Assembly: GCA_963832725.1 (NCBI GenBank)
Contig: CAWHVG010000003.1
Span: 558,001-622,000 of the forward strand
DNA from: JAEZBP01 sp963832725
Lineage (GTDB): Bacteria > Myxococcota_A > Polyangia > Polyangiales > Sandaracinaceae
Reading direction: 5' to 3'
Length of the DNA: 64,000 bases
Shown piece by piece: positions 8,793-18,832 of the stretch. A program made the translations under genes and the position numbers. The notes below the pieces were generated by a model. That model saw only the letters and a list, made by a program, of their open reading frames with translations. It made no database searches and had not been told where the DNA came from. Positions within the stretch are counted from its first letter, which is position 1; every line of letters starts with the position of its first letter.

Positions 8793-9749
8793 GTGATCCC
8801 CGAGTTCGGCCACGTCTTCGGCGAGCCCATCCCCGCGTACTTCGCGATGCTGATGACGGGCTTCATCGTGGCCGTCGGCGTCGCGGTGCTGTGGGCCAAG
8901 CGGAGCAAGCTCGATCACGACGTGATCATCGATCTCGGCCTGGTGTCGCTGATCGCCGGCGTGGCCGGCGCGCGCATCCTGCACGTCTTCGTGGACGGCT
9001 ACTTCTGGGACTACGTCCACCTCTGCACCGACCCCTCGCAGGTCGGCTGGCAGATCACCCAGGGCCAGTGCACGGCCGTCGAGGGCGTCTGGGACGCAGC
9101 GGCGAGCGTCTGCCGTCCGGCCGAGGGCGACTGCTTCGCGTGGGCGAAGTTCTGGCAGGGCGGTCTGGTCTGGTACGGCGGCCTGCTCGGCGCCGGCGCG
9201 TACGGCATCTACTTCCTCTACAAAGAGGGCTTCCCGGTTCTCAAAGGGATCGACGTCGCCGGGATGGTGCTGCCGCTCGGCGTCTTCTTCGGCCGGCTCG
9301 GCTGCTGGTTCGGCGGCTGCTGCTTCGGCCTCGCCGGCGACAACTGGAGCGCCGTCCGCTTCCCGGCGTTCTCGCCTGCCAGCGAGGCGCAGTACCGCGC
9401 CGGGCAGATCGCGACGCCGGCGCTGGAGTCGTTGCCCGTCCTGCCGACCCAGCTCTACGAGGCGGTCGGCTGTCTGCTCGTGGCGGCCTTCTGCATGTTC
9501 GTTCTTCACCCGCGCAAGCGCTTCGACGGGCAGGTCTTCTGCGCGTCGATGATCGGCTACGCGGTGGTGCGCTTCTTCCTCGAGTACCTGCGGGCCGACG
9601 ACCGCGGCGCGTTCTTGTGGTTCTCGACCTCGCAGTGGATCGGGATCGGCATCGTGGCGGGGATGATCGCGCTTTGGGTCGTGCTGGCCCGTCGTGCGCG
9701 CGAAAAGATGGCCGCGCCCTTCGAAGAGCCGGTCGCCGCCGCCGCTTGA
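8793..9749 (+). CDS. lgt: Prolipoprotein diacylglyceryl transferase
   Basis: 318 residues, starting with GTG three bases after the second lspA. Lgt moves diacylglycerol from phosphatidylglycerol to the lipobox Cys and acts before LspA. There are seven hydrophobic segments. The signature region reads FGRLGCWFGGCC (about 166-177) where E. coli has GRIGNFINGE; the essential Arg is kept. The loop that in E. coli reads FHGG is here VWYGG, a variant I associate with other bacterial branches. An insert of about 50 residues with several Cys sits in the first periplasmic loop. Together with two lspA genes this forms a complete lipoprotein maturation unit apart from Lnt. Confidence 0.93.
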   Translation: MIPEFGHVFGEPIPAYFAMLMTGFIVAVGVAVLWAKRSKLDHDVIIDLGLVSLIAGVAGARILHVFVDGYFWDYVHLCTDPSQVGWQITQGQCTAVEGVWDAAASVCRPAEGDCFAWAKFWQGGLVWYGGLLGAGAYGIYFLYKEGFPVLKGIDVAGMVLPLGVFFGRLGCWFGGCCFGLAGDNWSAVRFPAFSPASEAQYRAGQIATPALESLPVLPTQLYEAVGCLLVAAFCMFVLHPRKRFDGQVFCASMIGYAVVRFFLEYLRADDRGAFLWFSTSQWIGIGIVAGMIALWVVLARRAREKMAAPFEEPVAAAA

Positions 9750-9815
9750 GGTCGAGCCGTTCCGGGTCAGCCGCGCGATGCCGCGGCGGCGCCGGCGTGG
9801 TAGAACGCCGCCGCC

Positions 9816-12800
9816 ATGTTCGACCCCGTATCGCAGCGCGTTTCGTTCCCGGAGATGGAGGAGAAGCTCCTCGAATTCTGGCGGGACTCGCGCATTTTCG
9901 AGAAGTCGGTGGAGGACGCCGCCGACCGGCCGCGCTTCGTGTTCTACGAGGGGCCGCCCACCGCCAACGGGATGCCGCACCCCGGCCACGTGCTGACGCG
10001 CGTGATGAAGGACGTCGTGCTCCGCTACAAGAGCATGACGGGCCACTACGTCCCGCGGCGCGGCGGCTGGGACACGCACGGCCTGCCGGTCGAGGTCGAG
10101 GTCGAGAAGTCGCTGGGCATCAGCGGCCGCCCCGCCATCGAGGAGTTCGGCGTCGAGGAGTTCGCGCGCAAGTGCGTCGAGTCGGTGTTCAAGTACATCG
10201 GCGAGTGGCAGCGCATGACCTCGCGCATCGCGTTCTGGGTGGATCTCGACGCGGCCTACGTGACCTTCCACGAGAGCTACGTCCAGAGCGTCTGGTGGGC
10301 GCTGAAGACGCTCTTCGAGCAGGGCCTCCTCTACCAGGACTACAAGGTCGTCTGGTGGTGGCCGCAGGGCGGGACCGCGCTCAGCTCGGGCGAGGTCGGC
10401 CAGGGCTACAAGGAGGTCGACGACCCCTCGGTGATCGTCCGTTTCGCGCGTGAAGGGCGAGGAAAACACCTCGATCCTGGCCTGGACCACGACGCCCTGG
10501 ACCCTGCCGAGCAACGTCGCGCTCGCGGTGGCGCCGACCGAGACCTACGTCACGGTGAAGACGGAGGACGGCGAGAAGCTGATCCTCGCCCGCTCGCTGG
10601 TCTCGAAGATCCTCGGCGAGGGCGAGCACGAGATCGTCGAGCGAGACGCTCGGCGCGTGATCTCGTCGGCACGGCGTACGAGCCGATCTTCACGTATGCC
10701 AAGCCGGAACCGATGAACCCGGCCGCCTCCAAATTCAAGGCGCACGAGGTCGTGGTCGGCGACTTCGTCACCCTCGACACCGGCAGCGGCATCGTCCACA
10801 TCGCGCCGGCGTTCGGCGAGGACGACTTCCGGCTCGCCAAGGAGGAGGGCCTCGGCTTCCTCCAGCTCGTGCAGCCGGACGGCACCTTCCCGCCCGAGGT
10901 CACCGACTTCGCCGGCCGCTTCTGCAAGGAAGCCGACCGCGACATCATCCGTCTTCTCCGCCAGCGCGGCGTCCTCTTCAAAGAAGAGGTCTACAAGCAC
11001 GACTATCCTTATTGCTGGCGCGCGATGGAGGATCCGCTCATCCAGTACGCGCGGCGCTCGTGGTTCATCGGGACGAGGGAGGAGATCCACCGCGTCATCG
11101 AGAACAACCAGGCCGTCCACTGGGAGCCCGAGCACATCAAAGATGGCCGCTTCGGCGAGTTCCTCCGCTCGAACGTGGACTGGGCGCTCAGCCGCGAGCG
11201 CTTCTGGGGCACTCCGCTGCCGATCTGGGTCAACGACGAGACCGGGACGAAGCAGGTCGTCGGCTCGGTGGCGGAGATCCTCGAGCGGAACCCGAACGCG
11301 TTCGACGCCTTCCACGCGGCGCGCGAGGCCGATCCCTCGATGAGCGAGCACCTGATGGTCCACAAGCCGTGGATCGATCAGGTCACCTGGCAGATGCCCG
11401 ACACGCCGGGCACCTTCCGGCGCGTCCCGGACGTCATCGACTGCTGGTTCGACTCCGGCTGCATGCCCTTCGCGCAGCACGGCTATCCGCATCAGAACGC
11501 GGACCTCTTCGAGAAAGAATTCCCGGCCGACTTCATCACCGAAGCGGTCGACCAGACGCGCGGCTGGTTCTACTCGCTGATCACCATCAGCACGCTCCTC
11601 TTCCCCGACAAGCCGCTGCCCCATCCGTACAGGAATTGCACGGTGCTCGGGCTGTTGAACGCGGCCGACGGGAAGAAGCTCAGCAAGCGGGACAAGAACT
11701 ACTCGGACCCGATGGACATGTTCCATCGCTTCGGGGCCGACGCGGTCCGCTGGTCGCTCTACACGCAGTCCATCCCCGGCCAGAGCGCGAAGTGGTTCGA
11801 CGGCGGCGCCAACGACGCCATCAAGGAATTCCTGCTCAAGGTCTGGAACGTCTACAGCTTCTTCGTCACCTACGCGAACATCGACGGCTGGGAGCCGAGG
11901 GCCGCCCGCCCGCCGCTGAGCGAGCGGACCGACATGGACCGCTGGATCCTCGCCGAGCTCGACGCGACGGTGCGCGACGTCCGCGCGCACATGGAGGTGT
12001 ACCGGACCCATCCGGCCTCGCGCCGCCTCGGTGACTTCGTCGAGTCGCTCTCCAACTGGTACGTGCGGCGCAGCCGCGCGCGCTTCTGGGCCAAGGGCAC
12101 CTCGAGCGACAAGGACGCGGCGTTCGCCACCCTCTTCGAGGTGCTGGTGGACATGGCGAAGCTGAGCGCGCCGTTCACGCCGTTCTTGGCGGAGACGCTC
12201 TACCAGAACCTCGCCGCGCGCGACGAAGGCGCGAGCGCGTCGGTGCACCTCGCCAGCTTCCCCGAGCCCGACGACGCGCGTCGGGACACGCAGCTCCTGG
12301 CCGACATGGAGGCCGCGCGCCGCGTGGTCGCGCTCGGTCAAAGGGTGCGGGCCACCCACAAGCTCAAGGTCCGCCAGCCGCTGAGCGAGGCCATCGTCGT
12401 CGTCGCCTCGGACGAGGAGCGCGCGACCGTCGAGCGCTTCTCGGACGCCATCACCGAAGAGCTGAACATCCAGCGTCTCGCGTTCACGAAGGAGCCCGAG
12501 AAGTACGTCGAGTTCCGGTTGCTGCCGAACTTCCGCGTGCTGGGCCCGAAGGTCGGCAAGCGGGTGCCGATGGTGAAGAAGGCGCTGGCGGGAGCCGACG
12601 GCGGCGCGCTGGCTCGCGAGCTGAGCGAGAAGGGCACCATCACGCTCACGCTGCCGGACGGCCCGCTCGAGCTGAGCGGCGAGGACATCGAGATCCGCCT
12701 GGAGGCGAAGGAGGACTTCGCCGCCGCCGCTGAGCGCGGACACGTCGTCGTCCTCGACACGCGGCTGAACGACGAGCTGATCCGCGAAGGGTTGGCCCGC

Positions 12801-13046
12801 GAGGCCATCAACCGCATCCAGCGGGCGCGCAAGGAGATGGACCTGCCCTTCGAGGCGCGCATCGCCGTGCGCTACACGGCGGGTCCGGAGCTCGGCCGCG
12901 CGCTCGAAGAGCATGGAGAGCGGATCGCAGCCGAGTGCCTGGCCACGTCGCTTGCGGCCGCCGATGGCAAAGCGAGTGGCGAGCATCACGAGACCACCGT
13001 GGAGGGCGAGCCCTTCGCGCTGTGGATCGCACAGGCGAACGACTGA
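9816..13046 (+). CDS. ileS: Isoleucyl-tRNA synthetase (internal frameshifts)
   Basis: About 1076 codons; charges tRNA-Ile. The HIGH motif appears as HPGH in PPTANGMPHPGHVL, and the KMSKS motif as KKLSKRDKNY. The IleRS anticodon-binding region follows. The reading frame is open throughout, but between about 10448 and 10652 it is out of register: the editing-domain start (ILAWTTTPWTLPSN) is read in another frame. The pattern fits three single-base insertions, near 10448, 10642 and 10652, that add up to three and restore the frame. IleRS is essential, so these are most likely sequence errors; the annotated residues about 211-279 would be wrong. It follows lgt after a 66-base gap. Confidence 0.93.
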   Translation: MFDPVSQRVSFPEMEEKLLEFWRDSRIFEKSVEDAADRPRFVFYEGPPTANGMPHPGHVLTRVMKDVVLRYKSMTGHYVPRRGGWDTHGLPVEVEVEKSLGISGRPAIEEFGVEEFARKCVESVFKYIGEWQRMTSRIAFWVDLDAAYVTFHESYVQSVWWALKTLFEQGLLYQDYKVVWWWPQGGTALSSGEVGQGYKEVDDPSVIVRFAREGRGKHLDPGLDHDALDPAEQRRARGGADRDLRHGEDGGRREADPRPLAGLEDPRRGRARDRRARRSARDLVGTAYEPIFTYAKPEPMNPAASKFKAHEVVVGDFVTLDTGSGIVHIAPAFGEDDFRLAKEEGLGFLQLVQPDGTFPPEVTDFAGRFCKEADRDIIRLLRQRGVLFKEEVYKHDYPYCWRAMEDPLIQYARRSWFIGTREEIHRVIENNQAVHWEPEHIKDGRFGEFLRSNVDWALSRERFWGTPLPIWVNDETGTKQVVGSVAEILERNPNAFDAFHAAREADPSMSEHLMVHKPWIDQVTWQMPDTPGTFRRVPDVIDCWFDSGCMPFAQHGYPHQNADLFEKEFPADFITEAVDQTRGWFYSLITISTLLFPDKPLPHPYRNCTVLGLLNAADGKKLSKRDKNYSDPMDMFHRFGADAVRWSLYTQSIPGQSAKWFDGGANDAIKEFLLKVWNVYSFFVTYANIDGWEPRAARPPLSERTDMDRWILAELDATVRDVRAHMEVYRTHPASRRLGDFVESLSNWYVRRSRARFWAKGTSSDKDAAFATLFEVLVDMAKLSAPFTPFLAETLYQNLAARDEGASASVHLASFPEPDDARRDTQLLADMEAARRVVALGQRVRATHKLKVRQPLSEAIVVVASDEERATVERFSDAITEELNIQRLAFTKEPEKYVEFRLLPNFRVLGPKVGKRVPMVKKALAGADGGALARELSEKGTITLTLPDGPLELSGEDIEIRLEAKEDFAAAAERGHVVVLDTRLNDELIREGLAREAINRIQRARKEMDLPFEARIAVRYTAGPELGRALEEHGERIAAECLATSLAAADGKASGEHHETTVEGEPFALWIAQAND

Positions 13047-13161
13047 TCGCGAGGCGCTGCTGGGTCGAGCCCTCTCGGCTTTCAAAAGCGCTTCGGGGCG
13101 TGGGGATCGCGAGCCCCTCCGGTATCGATCGGACTGGGCGCAGCAAGCAGGGGAGACCGAG

Positions 13162-14024
13162 ATGAGCGCACGCCTTTTGGACGGCAAGAAGATCGCGGCC
13201 GAGGTGCGGGAGCAGGTCGGCCGCGAGGCTGCTCGCTTCGCGGAGAAGCACGGCCGGCAGCCCGGGCTCGACGTCGTGCTCGTCGGCGACGACCCGGCCT
13301 CCCAGGTCTACGTGCGCAACAAGGAAAAGGCGGCGGCGAAGGCGAACATCCGCGGCGCCGTCCATCGCCTGCCGGCCACGACGAGCCAGGACGAGCTCCT
13401 CTCGCTGGTCCGACGGCTGAACGAAGACGACGCCGTCGACGGCATCCTCGTCCAGCTCCCGCTCCCCGAGGGCCTCGACGAGCTCGAGACCACCGACGCC
13501 ATCGATCCGAAGAAGGACGTGGACGGCCTGCACCCGGTGAGCGCCGGCTACCTCCTCAGCGGGCGCAGGGGCCTCGTGTCCTGCACGCCGCGCGGCTGCA
13601 TGCGTCTCTTGGCCGAGACGGGCATCGATCTCGAGCGGCAAGGAAGCGCTGGTCCTCGGCCGCAGCAACCTCGTCGGCAAGCCAATCTCGCTTCTGCTGC
13701 AGGCCGGGAACTGCACCGTGACCATGGCTCACTCGCGCACGAAGGATCCTCGCAGATCACGTGCGCCGCGCGGACATCGTCGTCGCAGCCGTCGGCCGCC
13801 AGAGCCTCGTCCGCGGCGAGTGGATCAAGGAAGGCGCCGTCGTGCTCGACGTCGGCATCAACCGCGGCGAAGACGGCAAGCTCCACGGCGACGTGGAGTT
13901 CGAGGCCGCGTCGGAGCGCGCGAGCTGGATCACGCCCGTCCCCGGCGGCGTCGGCCCGATGACCATCGCCATGCTCCTCGACAACACCGTCGACGCCGCA
14001 TGGGCCCGCGCTGGCGGCCGCTGA
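13162..14024 (+). CDS. folD: Methylenetetrahydrofolate dehydrogenase/cyclohydrolase (frameshifted)
   Basis: FolD interconverts methylene-, methenyl- and formyl-tetrahydrofolate with NADP+. The N-terminal half shows DPASQVYVRNKEKA with the catalytic Lys, ILVQLPLP, and DPKKDVDGLHP. The frame breaks at about 13637, where an extra C seems to follow GAG, and again at about 13750. The continuation reads ALVLGRSNLVGKPISLLL, then RRADIVVAAVGR, then the C-terminal signature TPVPGGVGPMTIAML. Joined, the protein is about 287 residues, the normal FolD length. A strong Shine-Dalgarno (AGGGGAG) precedes ATG 13162. Each break looks like a single-base insertion. Confidence 0.9.
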
Positions 14025-14262
14025 GCGCCCTCGCAGCCCGTCCCGGCCGACGCGAACCGACGGGCAATCCAGTGGGGCTGAGTGTCGTCGGGCCCGACTC
14101 GACCTCGGCGCCCGCGATGGTGTTGCGTCGGCTCCCACGTGGTGAGCAGGCTATCGAGCCACCCAGGGAGCCCCCGGCCCCGTGCCCATGGGATCCGGCC
14201 GAGGAGCCGGAGGCTGCCCGGCACGGCGCTCCTCCGACCGACCTCGTCCCACCCGACCTCGG

Positions 14263-17200
14263 TTGACGCAGCGCGAGTCGGCGGCGAGCAGCACGCCGAA
14301 TCGAGCACGGCATCGAGCCGTCTTCTGAGCGCCTTGGTGGGGTGCAGCTCAGCCGAGCGAACACCGCCGCCCCTCCGGAAGCACGTAGCCGCGGCCGCTC
14401 CTGGTGACGTTGTTCTGGGCTCGTTTGGACCCGCCCCTGCCGTCCAATTCGGGATGGTCGGCGGTGTCCTGACCGCGGCGCTCGCGAATGTTCGTGCGTC
14501 CATGGCCGGAGACAGCCTCCGGCTGACGGGTATTCGTGCCGGTGAGCTCGACGTTCGCACAATCGCCCTTGGGCGGGGAGCCGGTGCTGAGTCGGAGGCA
14601 GGGAACGCGTCGTCACTGCGTGGATCCGCAGTGATCGAGCGCAGCCCCGGGGTTCGCGAGGCGTTTATTCCGTCGAGCAACGGAGTAGAGCAGCGCTGGA
14701 TCCTCTCCAGCCGTCCCGAAGGGGAAGGAGACTGGATCGTACGCGTCGCCGTACGGGGCGCAGGTGAGCCCGTCGTCGATGAGCAGGGGATGCTCTTCAC
14801 GTCGCCCAGCGGTGGGAAGTGGCGATACGGGAGCGCGACCTGGATCGACTCCGCAGGCCGGCGAGAGGGCGTGGCCTCCCGTTGGGTGGGAGATGCCATC
14901 GAGCTCCGCGTCCCCGCGTACGTGCTCGACCACGCGCAGTACCCCGCTGCGCTCGATCCACTCATCGGGCCGGCAACCGACCTCACCGATCCCGGTGCTG
15001 AGCAACTCCCGAGCACGGCAGCTCGACGCCGTAGCGGGCTGGAACGGCAGTCATTGGCTCGTCGCGTGGTACGATGCCGACCGTCCCGACTACAGCATCC
15101 GCGCAGCGCGCGTGGCAGCCGACGGCTCGCTGCTGGACCCCTATGGCATCGACCTCGTCCACGGGCGCGCCGGGACTCCAGCGGTCGTCTGGTGCGTCGA
15201 CCACTGGTGGGTGGTTTGGGAGGAGTCGACTCCCGGCTCCCCTGTGAACGGGGTCCGGATCTCGCCCGAGGGCACCGTGCTCGACTCCTCGCCGGTGTCG
15301 ATCCAACCAGCAGCCAGCTCCGGCGTGGCTCGTCGCGTCCGGCTGGCAACCCTCGGAAGCGACGTGCTCGCCGTGTTCGCCGACGGCACGGATCTCGTAA
15401 CCCGGCGGATCGCCGCCGACGGCTCGTCGGTGAGCTCGCCGACGACCATCGCGTCGGGGGTGTCGAGCACGGACCTGTGGGACGTGGAAGCGGGCACCGA
15501 CCGATATGTCGTGGTCTCCTCGCTTGCTTGGAACATCGCTCGTATCAACGTGGCTGCCGACGGAACGGCCATGGATGCGTCTCCCGTCACGCTCGTATCG
15601 GGAGGCGGATCCGACATACGGACGCCATCAATTGCCGAGTGACGGCACCGGCTTCCTCGTCGCGTTCACCAACAGCTCCGGAACGGACTGGGACATCTCG
15701 GCCATCAGACTCGACGCCTCGGGTGATCTGGTGGGCAGCGTCCTCCGCATGCCCGTGCCGCCCGGCGACCAGGTCGACTCGAACGTCGGGTGGAACGGGT
15801 CGAGCTATTGGGTCGCGTGGGTCAACGCATCGTACCAGGGCGTCCTGAAAGGGGTCCGCGTCGACACATCCGGCACATTGCTCGACAGCTCGCCCGTCTC
15901 GGTGCTGGACGAGACGCCGCGCACTGCCGTGACGCTGGGGGACGGCGCAGGCGACGTGCTCGTCCTGGGAACGATCAACGGCAGCATGGCGGCGCGGCGC
16001 ATGGGTGCCGACGGAAACGCGGTGGATGCATCTCCCTTCTTCGTCGCGGGGGCCGCGAATCGAGAGGAACAGCCGCGAATTGCGTTCGGGAACGGTCTTT
16101 ACCTCGTCGTCTGGGACGACTATCGACACGCAGAAACGACCGACCGCGACATCTGGGGAGCGCTCGTACGCGCCGATGGGACGCCCATCTCTCCCGCGGG
16201 GATCGAGATCTGCAGCGCCAACGCTGCGCAGCGAGTGACCGACGTCGCATTCGATGGGACGAATTTTCGTCGTGTGGGATGATCGGCGTGATTCGGCAAC
16301 TCAGATGACCGACATCTATGGGGCTCGCGTGAGCACCGCCGGCACGGTGCTCGATCCTGGCGGAGTTCCTCTGGTCGCTCAGTCGTACGACGAGAGTGGG
16401 GGCGGTGTCAGCTGGGACGGGACGAGTTTCCTTCTCGGGTGGCAAGACCATCGCGCCACGGACGCGGGGGTGTATGCGTCCCGCATGTCGAGTGAAGGTG
16501 TCTTGCTGGACGCAGGGGGCTTTCCGCTCTTCATCACCACTGGAGGCTACGATGACGTGGGTATCGCCACCTTGGGGGACACCCATCTCGTCGTCTTCGA
16601 CTACAGCTCCGGAGGGACCGGCGGCGTCCGGGTGATGGGCAGACGGCACGGTACTTGACTCCACGCCGATTCGGGCCGGTTCTGGGTCGTCCAGAGTCGT
16701 CGCGTCCGACACAGAGTTCTTGGTCCTTTCGGAATGGCGAACGTCCAGCGGTTACACGCGTGTTCAAGGTGTAAACAGTGGCTCCGCCAGCGGATCCACA
16801 TCGACTCGCTACTATACGGATTGGGAGTCAGGTCACCATTGCCCTGTCGCGAGCTGGGACGGACTGGGGTATTTCTCGCCTACCGGGAAGTCGGAACCAG
16901 CTCCTCCCTCTCAGAGCGTTACCAGCTTACCGGACTCGCTGTCGGGGCGGATGGCGTGCCAGTCGAGTCTCCGTTCGACATCGCGACGGTCGATTGGCAG
17001 GACTTCAACGCCGACGTGGCGTCAAGCGGCGACGGGAACTCGGCGGTAGTGTATTCGGCTCTCGACCCACTGGTTCCCTACGAAGCGCTTCGCGTGCGCT
17101 TTCGTACCGTTCATGCGAATAGTCACGTCCTCGGCGATTCATGCACTCAGGACCTCGACTGCCGCTCTCGGCTGTGTGTGGACGGGGTCTGTTGTGACGC

Positions 17201-18832
17201 CCTCTGTGGGGCCGGTGATCCCACCGACTGCAGGGCCTGTAGTGTCGCGGCCGGCGCACCGTCGGATGGAACCTGCGCGCCCATCCCGGCGGGGGTCGTG
17301 TGTCGCAGCACCAGTGGAATCTGCGATGCACCTGAGATGTGCAACGGAACGACGGTCGATTGTCCGCCCGATGTTGGCGCGCCGGATGGGACCGATTGTA
17401 GTGATGGCAACGCGTGCAACGGACTGGAGACGTGCTCCGCCGGATCATGTATCAACGCTCCTCCGCCGAGTTGCGATGACGGAAATCCCTGCACGACGGA
17501 TTCGTGCTCGCCGCCGACCGGCTGCGAGCATGCCGCGGTCGGCGGGTGCATATACGACGCCGGACCGGGAGGGTCGGATGCCGGCGTACCCTCTGACGGG
17601 GGCGGGGCGCCCGACGGTGGCGTAGGGCTCTGTGAACCGGGACGTCGCGGCGACTGCGATGGAGATCCAAGCAATGGATGCGAGCAGTCCCTCGATGACG
17701 ACGCGCACTGCGGAGCGTGCGGCACGAGTTGTTCGGGGGCGCTTCATTGTCGAGGCGGCAGCTGTGTCGATCCGGTCGTGCAGGTGTCGGCGGGCAGCGA
17801 CCTCGCATGTGCGCTGCGGATGAGCGGTCGGGCGCAGTGTTGGGGCGACGACCGCTTCATCGGCGATGGCGCCGGTACCACCGATGGAGTGCCGGCCAAT
17901 GTCTCTGGGGGATCTCGTTCACGCGAGCCGTCGTGGGCGGACAAACGGCATGCGGCATTCGAACCGATGGTCAGCTGATGTGCTGGGGCGTCGGAAACCA
18001 AGGGCAGCTCGGAGACGGCACGACGCCACTCTACCGTGACGCACCGGGGCTGGTGCCGGGCCTGACCGACGTCACCGATGTCGCGGTGGGCCGTGGCCAC
18101 GTCTGCGCGATCACGACGGACGGGCGCATGGCCTGCTGGGGGGCGGGTAGCGACGGCCAGCTCGGCGACGGACTTCAGACCGATAGCAGCGTTCCGGTGT
18201 GGGTCACTGGCATCAGCACGGCACAGAGCGCGGCCCTGGGCGCAAACCACACCTGCGTCCTGCACCAGGATTCGACCGTCAGTTGCTGGGGCTCGAAGCA
18301 GTACGGCCAGATCGGCAACGGCGAGGTCGGAGGAGTTCCGGTGCCCACGCCCTACGAGCTCCCCTACCTCATCGGTGTCGTGGACCTCACGGCCGGGGAG
18401 TCGTTCACCTGCGCGCGAATGCGCGACGAGACCCTGCAATGCTGGGGACAAAACGATATGGGACAGCTGGGCGATGGGACGACCACACTGCGTTCCGTCC
18501 CGACAGCGGTCGCGCTGGTTGCCGACGTTACACAGGTCTGCGCGCGCCGGAAAGCCACCTGCGTGATGCAGCATGACGCCCGCGTTCGGTGTTGGGGCGA
18601 GCAGGTATACGGGATTGACTCGGGAGCGTTCGGAGGCTTGCGCGACGACAACATCCTCGATGCGCCCGAGGCCGTCTTCGGATTGCTCGATGCGACGGCC
18701 ATGACGTGCGGCGACGAGTTCGGATGCGCGCTCCGCGCGACGGGCTCCGTAGAGTGCTGGGGCGCCGACCCGGCTACGGGTGCCGGCTACGCGGCACATC
18801 GGACCGGCGGCGCGGTGGTGGGACTGCCGTGA
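14263..18832 (+). CDS. Large secreted propeller / Cys-rich / RCC1 protein (frameshifted)
   Basis: A protein of about 1500 residues pieced together from several frames (breaks near 14330, 15000, 15635, 16265, 16640, 16850 and 17910). The start is uncertain. TTG 14263 would work with one missing base and leads into a lipobox-like LSALVGC. The first ~850 residues hold repeats of the form W-x-G-x-x-[FY]-x-V-x-W-x-D with RVxxDGTxLD, a surface beta-propeller-like pattern. A Cys-rich region follows, starting CTQDLDCRSRLCVDGVCCD, typical of myxobacterial cell-surface proteins. The last ~330 residues are RCC1-type repeats (CWGxxxxGQLGDG). The stop overlaps the GTG of the next gene, a paralogue in its second half. 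Probably an exposed lipoprotein; role unknown. Confidence 0.65.

Noticed and set aside
9784..9815. T-box or other riboswitch before ileS
   Set aside because: Only a short GC-rich inverted repeat (CGGCGT with ACGCCG) is present; no T-box sequence, and such elements are mainly from Gram-positives.
10440..10660. Programmed frameshifting in ileS
   Set aside because: Three separate unconnected shifts without slippery sites, and similar shifts in many unrelated genes, fit sequencing error better.
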